This document shows positions 8,102 to 14,765 of a stretch of DNA of 40,695 nucleotides, piece by piece. Numbering within the stretch: the stretch's first letter is position 1; every line of letters starts with the position of its first letter. Origin of the DNA: a virus; the IMG/VR virus record IMGVR_UViG_3300015371_000088, positions 1-40,695 of that record, one strand, 5' to 3'. The notes beneath the pieces were generated by a model. The model made no database searches. It worked only from the letters and a program-made list of their open reading frames with translations, and had not been told where the DNA came from. A program made the position numbers and the translations under genes.

Positions 8102-11100
8102 CTACGCCGCAGGCACGGACAGGGTCGAGCCGTTGACCGCGATCCGGTCAAGCAGCGACTGGGCCACAATCTCCGGGTCCGAGAACGGCGACAGCAGAGT
8201 GATCGCACCGGGGGCGATGTTGACGTTGCCCGGCGTGCCAGCCACACCACCGCGAGCGAAGCTGCTCGTCTTGTTCTGCGCCATCGCCGACAGCCAGCGC
8301 ACCGACGGGTCCACCTGGGACAGCGGCCGGTTCAGCGGCACGACCGCCTCCGGTCCGGCCTCACCGATGACCGCGCGGGTCGGCCCGTAGACCATGCCGC
8401 CGCGAGCCAGGTAGCGCAGGAACGGCAGGTCGAACGGGGAGAAGTCGTTGAAGCCCCGGATGAACTCGTTGATGTTGGCGATGATGTTGTTGATGACGCC
8501 CTTCATGTGCTCGGCGATGCCGTGCCCGATGTTGATGGCCAGCCGAACGAACGCCGTCTGGATAGTGGCAGGCAGGCCCGCCAGCCACGGCTGGGCGACG
8601 GTGTTCCACCAGTTCACGACGCTGTTCCACGACGAGACGAACCAGTCCTTGAGCCAGGTGATGTTGCCGAGGACGAACTCCTTGGCCTGGTTGGGCAGGG
8701 ACTTGATCCACGGCCAGACCGTGTCGGTCCACCACTTGATGGCGTTGTTGTAGGCCGTCATCCACCACTCTTGAATCCAGTTACCGGCCGCGCGGATGGC
8801 GTCGGCGATCATCGACGGCAGGCCCTTGAACCACGGGATGACCGTCTCGGTCCACCAGGTGATCATGTTGTTCCAGGCGGTGCTGAACCAGTCCTTGATC
8901 CAGTTGAAGGCGTCGCCCAGCCAGGTGACGATGTTGTCCTTGAGGCTGGCGAACCACGGCACCACCGTCTCGTCCCACCAGGCGAGCGCGCCGTTGTAGG
9001 CGTTCATCCACCATTCCTGAATCCAGTTCCCCGCCGCCGTGATGGCGTTCACGATGTTCTCGGGCAGGGCAGCGAAGAACGGGATGATGGTGTCGGTGAT
9101 GAGGCTCTGCAGGAACAGGAAGTTGGCGACGAAGAACTCGACGATGGAGCCAGCGATGGCACCACCGATGTATGCCAACTTGCCCGGCAGTTGTGTGAAG
9201 AACTCGCCGATGGCAGTAGCGGCCTCGCTGAACTTCTCCGGGATCGTCTCGGTGAAGAACTTGCCGATGTTGTCGACCACCGTGTTGAGCGCGTCCTCGA
9301 CCGACTTGCTCACGTCCTTAGCCCACTGGACGACGGCGTCCTTCGCCGTGGTCAGGGCCGAGGTGATCTTGTCGCCGACCGCGCTGAAGTCGATTTCCGG
9401 GGCGCTGAAGGCATCGTCGAACCACTTCCCGATGGTCAGGCGGGTGTCGGTGAACCACCGGCCCAGGCCACCGTCGAGCCAGGCAACGATGGGGTTCGGT
9501 CCACTCGTACCGTCGGCTGCGGTCTGCTTGGTGGTATCGAAGAAGTCCTCAACCTGCTTCTTCTGCTGGTCGAAGTTGAGCGTGTCAAAGCCGAGCCACT
9601 TCTGCACCATGCCGCCGATGCCGCTGCCGGTGGCGATGTTGCCGGAACCGGACAGGCTCTTGAGCAGTCCCTCGGCGAGTTGCCCGATGCCCTCGGTGAC
9701 CTTGTCCCAGTTCAGCGTGACGATGCCGGTGAGAACGTTCAGCAGGCCCGACAGGGTGGTGACGAGGCCGCTGATGACATCGGACACGCCCTTCCACGCC
9801 GTCGCGGCACCGGTCAGAGCAGACGACGCGATGAAGTTGATGAGCGCCTCGAGCCACGGCTGAGCCGCCTCCAACGCCGGAACTAGGTCATCGCCGATGG
9901 TCTTGGCCAGCGACTCGAGGTTGCCCAACTTGGCCTCGAATGCTGCCGTGATGTCCGGCCCGAGGGCGGCGCCGATCCGTCCGATGGAGCCAGCGAGGGT
10001 GTCGAACAGGCGGGTGAAGCCGGACCAGTCCTTCTTCGACAGCGAGTCCCCGATGCCGTCGATCCAGCCGACCAGTTGGGACAGCGCCGGGGCGACCCGG
10101 ACCAGGAAGTTGCCAATCGAGTCGGTGATCTTGATGACCTGCTCGCGGGACTTCTCGGTGTTGAGCGCGCCGAAGATGGCCCCGATGCCCTGCAGCAGCG
10201 TGCCCACCGCCTGCATGGCCCGCCAGGCTTCGTCGAACCACTTCTTGAGTTTGTTCTGCCCCTCGGTGGACTTGAGGAACGCGGCGAACTTGCCGGTGAG
10301 TTGCTCCAAGGCACCGAGGAACTTCTGCGCGGCACCACCGGATGCGGCCTTGAACACGCTGCCGATGGCGTCGGCGATGTTGACCAGCGTCTGCCACAGC
10401 GACTTGGCCATCGTCGTGGTCGTGTCGAAGAACTCGGTCAGGCTCTCCTTGCCCTTGGCCGAGTTGACGAAGTCGGAGAACTTCTTCGTCATCGCCTCGA
10501 TGGACTTGAGGAAGGTGGTGGCGAAGGGGGCGAGGGCCGCGAAGAACCCGATGATCGCCGTGGTCAGGTTGGTGAAAATCTTGCCGAGGATCAGCACCTG
10601 GCCGGGCACGATTTCGGTGAGGAACTTGAGGTTCTTCAACACCGCAGGCTGGGTCAGTGCCTTGGCGAACCCGACGGTGATCTGGCTCATCGCGGTGCCC
10701 AGCGCCCCGGCCAACTTGACGGCCATCGGGGTCAGCACCTTGAACAAGTTGGTGACCGCCGCGTCGACGCCCTTGAACGCCGTCTTGTCGAACGCCTTCT
10801 GGAAGTCGGTACCGAACTTCTTGGCCGCCGCCGTCGCCTTCGGGGCCTGCTTGGAGAAGTCCTTGAAGAACAAGATGACCGCGCCCAGCCCGGCCAGTGC
10901 AGCCGGAGCGGCTGACGCGACCTGCAGCAAGGCGCCCACCACGGCGCCACCGAGAGCCGAAGCGGCCAGCGTCGCCATGCCCGCCACCAGGGACAGGGCA
11001 CCGGCCAGTAGCGAAGCACCCTTGACAGCCGCGATCACCGCGACAGCAGCGGCGGCAGCGGCGGCACCGAACGAGGCCATGCTTCCGGCCGCGCCGGTCA

Positions 11101-12073
11101 GACCCATCCGGGCGAACGCCGCGCCGAGACTCTTCTCCACGAACGAACCGAGACCAGCCGCCGCCCGCAGCGGAGCCACGAAGATGTCGACCAGCGGGTT
11201 GCCTCGGTGGGCCATGCCTTCCAGGGACTTACTGATCCCACCGAACACGGTGCCCAGCGACTTACCGGCCCGCTCGGCCCTACGCAGACCACCACTGAGG
11301 CTGTCGGAATCGCGGCGAGACTTGAAGATCAGGGCGTCCGCACCGCGCAGGCCCTGGCGCAGCTTCTCGATGCTGACCTGGGCTTCCTCGAAGCCCCGGC
11401 CACCGAACCGGATGCGGCCGGTTTTCCGAATCTCGTTGTTGAACCGGGCGGCCTCGAGTGCAGCGTCGCGCAGGTGCTCGTCGAACACGCTGGCCTCGAA
11501 CGCCTTGTCGAACTTGATGGCCTCGGCGTGGGCCTTCTCAATCTCGACCCGCAGCCGGCGAGCGTCCTCCTGGATGGCCTGGAAGTGCGCCTTGTCGATC
11601 TTCTCGAACTCGTCGCGGGCCTTGATGGTGGCCTGCCGGACCTTCTCGAGCGCCTCGGCGTCCTTCTCGGCACGCTCGGTGACCAGCGCCGACTTGGACC
11701 ACTTCTCGATGGCGTTCTGGAACACCTGCCACTCGGCGGCGGACTTCTTGTCCTCCGACCGGAGCCGTTCCAGTTCGAGCCGCAGTCGCTTGGTGGCCTC
11801 TTCGACCGACCCGAACGAGTCCTTCCACTCGTCAAAGTTGCCGGTGACCAGGCCCTTGATGAGTGACTTGCGGATCGCGTCACGCGCGTCCTTGAGTTCG
11901 GTATCGGCAGCGGCCTCGACCTCCTTGCCGAACGCCGACGAGTACGCCTTGCCGGCGACCGCGCCATCCTTCTCGGCCAGCGCGGCTTCGCGCTTGAGCG
12001 CCCGACGCATCGGCGTCGTGTCGGCCGTGATGCGGATATAGGCGTCACCGACGAGTTCACCCCGTCTGGCCAC
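8102..12073 (-). CDS. tape measure protein
   Basis: A 1323-aa tape measure protein, which spans the tail lumen and sets tail length. By the usual ~1.5 angstrom per residue this suggests a tail near 200 nm (inference). Seen: an N-terminal start (GELVGDAYIRITADTTPM) typical of the family; long charged helices to about residue 250; Ala/Gly-rich hydrophobic segments near residues 300-405; helical repeats; four Trp-rich repeats at about 8540-9050; and a C-terminal GGMVYGPTRAVIGEAGPEAVVP motif common in tape measures. GTG 12073 follows GAGG and overlaps the chaperone-frame gene by 17 bp. Confidence 0.95.
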   Translation of the reverse strand: MARRGELVGDAYIRITADTTPMRRALKREAALAEKDGAVAGKAYSSAFGKEVEAAADTELKDARDAIRKSLIKGLVTGNFDEWKDSFGSVEEATKRLRLELERLRSEDKKSAAEWQVFQNAIEKWSKSALVTERAEKDAEALEKVRQATIKARDEFEKIDKAHFQAIQEDARRLRVEIEKAHAEAIKFDKAFEASVFDEHLRDAALEAARFNNEIRKTGRIRFGGRGFEEAQVSIEKLRQGLRGADALIFKSRRDSDSLSGGLRRAERAGKSLGTVFGGISKSLEGMAHRGNPLVDIFVAPLRAAAGLGSFVEKSLGAAFARMGLTGAAGSMASFGAAAAAAAVAVIAAVKGASLLAGALSLVAGMATLAASALGGAVVGALLQVASAAPAALAGLGAVILFFKDFSKQAPKATAAAKKFGTDFQKAFDKTAFKGVDAAVTNLFKVLTPMAVKLAGALGTAMSQITVGFAKALTQPAVLKNLKFLTEIVPGQVLILGKIFTNLTTAIIGFFAALAPFATTFLKSIEAMTKKFSDFVNSAKGKESLTEFFDTTTTMAKSLWQTLVNIADAIGSVFKAASGGAAQKFLGALEQLTGKFAAFLKSTEGQNKLKKWFDEAWRAMQAVGTLLQGIGAIFGALNTEKSREQVIKITDSIGNFLVRVAPALSQLVGWIDGIGDSLSKKDWSGFTRLFDTLAGSIGRIGAALGPDITAAFEAKLGNLESLAKTIGDDLVPALEAAQPWLEALINFIASSALTGAATAWKGVSDVISGLVTTLSGLLNVLTGIVTLNWDKVTEGIGQLAEGLLKSLSGSGNIATGSGIGGMVQKWLGFDTLNFDQQKKQVEDFFDTTKQTAADGTSGPNPIVAWLDGGLGRWFTDTRLTIGKWFDDAFSAPEIDFSAVGDKITSALTTAKDAVVQWAKDVSKSVEDALNTVVDNIGKFFTETIPEKFSEAATAIGEFFTQLPGKLAYIGGAIAGSIVEFFVANFLFLQSLITDTIIPFFAALPENIVNAITAAGNWIQEWWMNAYNGALAWWDETVVPWFASLKDNIVTWLGDAFNWIKDWFSTAWNNMITWWTETVIPWFKGLPSMIADAIRAAGNWIQEWWMTAYNNAIKWWTDTVWPWIKSLPNQAKEFVLGNITWLKDWFVSSWNSVVNWWNTVAQPWLAGLPATIQTAFVRLAINIGHGIAEHMKGVINNIIANINEFIRGFNDFSPFDLPFLRYLARGGMVYGPTRAVIGEAGPEAVVPLNRPLSQVDPSVRWLSAMAQNKTSSFARGGVAGTPGNVNIAPGAITLLSPFSDPEIVAQSLLDRIAVNGSTLSVPAA

Positions 12074-12380
12074 CGCTCACCTCCCCAGTCACTGCACCCA
12101 TGAAGTCGAGGAAGGACTGTTCCTCCTGGCGCACCTCAGCGTCACTGGGGCCGACCGACTTGGCGTTGCTGAGAGGCTCTGACAGGAGTATGTCGAACTG
12201 TTCGCGCTGTTCGCTATCGGCGTTGCGGATGAACAGCCAGTAGACCCAGTTCAGGAACCGGTCCCACGGTTCGGCTAGCGGGTAGATGCCGCGCTGGACC
12301 GCCTCGCCGTCGAGCTCCGTCCACCGCGCGACCGTGAGGTGGGAGAGTCGGACGGCGACTGGGTAGGGCGGGCCGACCAT
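12057..12380 (-). CDS. tail assembly chaperone, downstream (frameshift) part
   Basis: A 107-aa frame overlapping the 3' part of the upstream chaperone gene by 106 bp and running to the tape measure start. Relative to the upstream gene it lies in the -1 frame, the arrangement used by most siphoviruses to make a G/GT-like fusion by programmed frameshifting. Its own ATG 12380 has GAGGA almost touching it, a poor ribosome site, so expression as an extension of the upstream product is more likely. The frame is open only up to about 12440, so the slip should occur between there and 12275. No canonical XXXYYYZ heptamer was found. Confidence 0.75.
   Translation of the reverse strand: MVGPPYPVAVRLSHLTVARWTELDGEAVQRGIYPLAEPWDRFLNWVYWLFIRNADSEQREQFDILLSEPLSNAKSVGPSDAEVRQEEQSFLDFMGAVTGEVSGGQTG
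12085..12095 (+). repeat. variant repeat (CCAGTCACTGC)
   Basis: One mismatch from the exact form, 12 bp upstream of the tape measure start. It may be a degenerate copy. Confidence 0.45.
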
Positions 12381-12703
12381 TCCTCGATCAGATAGATGAG
12401 GATGTCGGCAATCTCCTTCGCACCGAACGGGTCATCGCGCTTGAGCAGTCGCCGTTTCAGGTACGAGTAGTCGCTCGGGTCGAGCAGCGAGAAGAGGAAG
12501 TTGATCGAGGTCGCCATCGCCTCGGGGGTGTCGATGGTGTCGCCCGCCACCGCCATGAACAAGGTCAGTTGCCCCGACGTGGGGGAGTGGGCCGTCACCT
12601 CCCGGTCATCGACCAGGTCCGGTATCCCACGCACCATGAACGTCACATCGTCAGCCAGTTGTGGGTCGTCGTCCCGCTCGACGGCGGTGACAAACTCCTT
12701 CAT
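12275..12703 (-). CDS. tail assembly chaperone, upstream product
   Basis: A 142-aa protein just upstream of the tape measure gene, in the position of lambda gpG-like chaperones that bind and deliver the tape measure. ATG 12703 has a strong AAGGAGG 6 nt upstream. The last ~35 residues (SPSDSPTSRSRGGRSS...) look non-native in composition, consistent with the region where a fraction of ribosomes shift to the -1 frame. The family is identified mainly by position, size and the overlapping frame. Confidence 0.78.
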   Translation of the reverse strand: MKEFVTAVERDDDPQLADDVTFMVRGIPDLVDDREVTAHSPTSGQLTLFMAVAGDTIDTPEAMATSINFLFSLLDPSDYSYLKRRLLKRDDPFGAKEIADILIYLIEEWSARPTQSPSDSPTSRSRGGRSSTARRSSAASTR

Positions 12704-12735
12704 CCATGCCTCCTTCTAGACGAGGTCATGGTAGG

Positions 12736-12746
12736 CCAGTCACTGG
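12736..12746 (+). repeat. 11-bp repeat (CCAGTCACTGG)
   Basis: Adjacent to the stop of the gp10-like gene in the gap before the chaperones, and opposite to the local transcription. Confidence 0.9.
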
Positions 12747-13160
12747 TCACAAAGTGCCGATGATGTCCTCGAGCGCGTCGCGCAGGAAGGGCTGTCCCTT
12801 CTGCCCGTCGACGATCAGTTTCGACTTCCAGCCGTGACGCCCATACGGGGGAAGCCGCATGTACGGCTGGGTTCGCACCGCCACTGGCCGGGTCGGTCCG
12901 TACGGGAAGGTGCCCTCGTGCACGTAGGCCGCATAGTCGGTGTTCGCCGACACCGCCATGTGCGTCTCGTTGCGGGATGACGCCTCGACCTCGGAGAAGA
13001 TCGAGGCGCGCAGTTCGCCGCTGCGCTTGGGGCAGTTGGCTCGGGCCAGGGTGGCGACCCGCTGGGACTTCTGATGCGCCCACCGCCACACCGTGCCACC
13101 CGGCTGGTTCATCGCCGTGATGACCGAGTCGTAGATGACGATGCGTACGGTGTCAGGCAT
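12747..13160 (-). CDS. HK97 gp10-like tail completion / head-tail joining protein
   Basis: A 137-aa protein with the RSGELRASI segment near residues 46-54 that marks HK97 gp10-like proteins, which act at the head-tail junction or tail end. It sits just upstream of the chaperones, with the connector genes before it. ATG 13160 overlaps the previous stop by 8 bp. A copy of the 11-bp repeat directly follows its stop codon. Confidence 0.75.
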   Translation of the reverse strand: MPDTVRIVIYDSVITAMNQPGGTVWRWAHQKSQRVATLARANCPKRSGELRASIFSEVEASSRNETHMAVSANTDYAAYVHEGTFPYGPTRPVAVRTQPYMRLPPYGRHGWKSKLIVDGQKGQPFLRDALEDIIGTL

Positions 13161-13653
13161 CGAGGGTCACCGCGATAGACCACACCCCGCCGATGCAGGC
13201 ACCGTCCGGACCGATGGGCCGGTACGAGCCGAGCGCGATGTCGTAGTCGTGCAGGGACTCGCCGCACAGCAGCACGTCACGCATCACCGCGTACTCGGAC
13301 AACTGCTGGCGGGCCACGCCCTCCTGGTAGGCCATCCCCATCGGGTTACCCCGTGCGTCCATCGTCTGATGACAGCGCACACAGCCGAGCTCGAAGCTGG
13401 CATTGAGGATGGTGATGCACCGGGTGGTCCTGATCCCGATGCTGTTGGCCTCGTCCTCGATCACCCCAGCCAGGCGCACCCACGACATGCCGCACGCCCC
13501 CGACCCACACGGGGCGCAGTAGTCCAGCGGGACCAGGTCGCCGGGCAGCACGCCGTGGAAGCAGCGCGGTGGCAGACCCGCCTTGGACAGTGCCACGTCG
13601 AACTCGGCCGCCAGGTCAGTCAGCAGCGGCCAGATGGTGGCGTCATCCCTCAT
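13153..13653 (-). CDS. head-tail connector protein
   Basis: A 166-aa protein between the adaptor-like protein and the gp10-like protein, the usual place for a stopper or second connector. It is unusually Cys-rich for a connector (CAPCGSGACG, CVRCHQTMD). ATG 13653 is chosen because it makes an ATGA overlap with the previous stop; GTG 13659 is the alternative. The role rests on position; the family is not recognised with certainty. Confidence 0.6.
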   Translation of the reverse strand: MRDDATIWPLLTDLAAEFDVALSKAGLPPRCFHGVLPGDLVPLDYCAPCGSGACGMSWVRLAGVIEDEANSIGIRTTRCITILNASFELGCVRCHQTMDARGNPMGMAYQEGVARQQLSEYAVMRDVLLCGESLHDYDIALGSYRPIGPDGACIGGVWSIAVTLDA

Positions 13654-14765
13654 GGCCACGTGGTCACCCTCATGCCGACCAGGTCAGGGGACCACACCAC
13701 GCACGGTGCCTTGAGGCCGTTCGGGTTCCACCGGGCGATAAACAGGTCCACGTCGGGGATGCCGGTCATCCCGTTCGGGAACAGGCCCTGGGTCAGTTCC
13801 ATGCTGACGCCGGCTCGGGTGATCGACACCACCGACGACGGCAGCGCGCAGGCCAGACCCTGCTGGGCCTTGCCGTACTCGCAGGCCAGCACGCCCGCGA
13901 CCTGAGCACCGATCCCGTCGACCGGCACCGCGTGCAGGTAGGTGACCGAGAACGCGCCCAACCCATCGGCCGGGGCCAGCATGTCCTGGGTGGTGGGCCA
14001 CGGCAGCCCGTCGGTGCGGACCAGTTCGTTGCCGTTGTCGACCCGGTAGGAGGCGGGATCGACGGCCAGTCCGTCGATGAGCACCTCGACGATGTTGCCC
14101 ACCGGAGGCGGCAGGCTGATCGAGGCGGTACCCAGGTGCATACAGTTGTCGGAGGCGCAGCAGCCGTTGATCCACTCGCCAGCGTTGGTGATTTCCGGCC
14201 GCCAGGTGGGGCCGAAGGCGTACCACCCATCGGTGGCCGCGACGCAGCGCCGGGAGCAGGGGCGCACCGTGATCGGGCAGCCGCCGACCCGGAAGCCGGT
14301 CAGCATCCGCAGGGTCTGCGTCGCCATCGCCTTGGCCAATGACTGGACAGAACTTGGGTAGGAGTCGAAGTCGTGGCAGCCGGTGATGTCCACGGGCCAG
14401 CAGTCGTCCGGCAGGTCGGGCATGACCGCCGCGTTGTCATCGACTCCGCCGACAATCTCGATCTTGGCGTACCCGTCCGACGGCCAGGTCTGCTCCCCGG
14501 CCAGCGCCCAGTCGACCACCCACTCGGCGGCGTACTCACCGGGGTCGTCCGTGTCGGCTTCGACCCACTGGTATTCGACAACGCCGTTGGTTGAGTCACC
14601 AACGATGGTGGCGTCGGCATCGACGATCAGTGCCCCGCCATTCCACGGACGCATCCGGAACTTGACGGTGGCCCCGGTCAGGTTGACCGGGTTGCCGTTG
14701 ATGTCGTACAGCGTTGCCTGAATCGCCGGGGCGGTATCGCCCTCCTTGAGAGTGAAGTCAGCCAC
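13650..14765 (-). CDS. head-to-tail adaptor fused to an N-terminal BppU-like domain
   Basis: A 371-aa protein with two parts. Residues 1-105 (FTLKEGDTAPAIQATL, NLTGATVKFRMR, DTDDPGEYAAEW) match the pattern of the BppU N-terminal beta domain, normally found on its own or in baseplate proteins. Residues 110-371, starting with DLPDDCWPVDITGC and containing an AKAMATQTLRMLTG helix, look like an actinophage head-tail adaptor. The protein is probably part of the connector; the added domain could reach outward to hold a fibre or tail component (inference). GTG 14765 overlaps the previous gene by 8 bp. A repeat copy lies at 14336. Confidence 0.65.
   Translation of the reverse strand: MADFTLKEGDTAPAIQATLYDINGNPVNLTGATVKFRMRPWNGGALIVDADATIVGDSTNGVVEYQWVEADTDDPGEYAAEWVVDWALAGEQTWPSDGYAKIEIVGGVDDNAAVMPDLPDDCWPVDITGCHDFDSYPSSVQSLAKAMATQTLRMLTGFRVGGCPITVRPCSRRCVAATDGWYAFGPTWRPEITNAGEWINGCCASDNCMHLGTASISLPPPVGNIVEVLIDGLAVDPASYRVDNGNELVRTDGLPWPTTQDMLAPADGLGAFSVTYLHAVPVDGIGAQVAGVLACEYGKAQQGLACALPSSVVSITRAGVSMELTQGLFPNGMTGIPDVDLFIARWNPNGLKAPCVVWSPDLVGMRVTTWP
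14336..14346 (-). repeat. 11-bp repeat (CCAATGACTGG on +)
   Basis: Inside the adaptor part of the BppU-adaptor fusion gene. Confidence 0.85.

Noticed and set aside
8507-12041. Long open frames on the + strand opposite the tape measure gene
   Set aside because: They mirror a high-GC gene on the other strand, have repetitive Val/Gly/Arg or Ser/Ala composition, and lack family features or ribosome sites.
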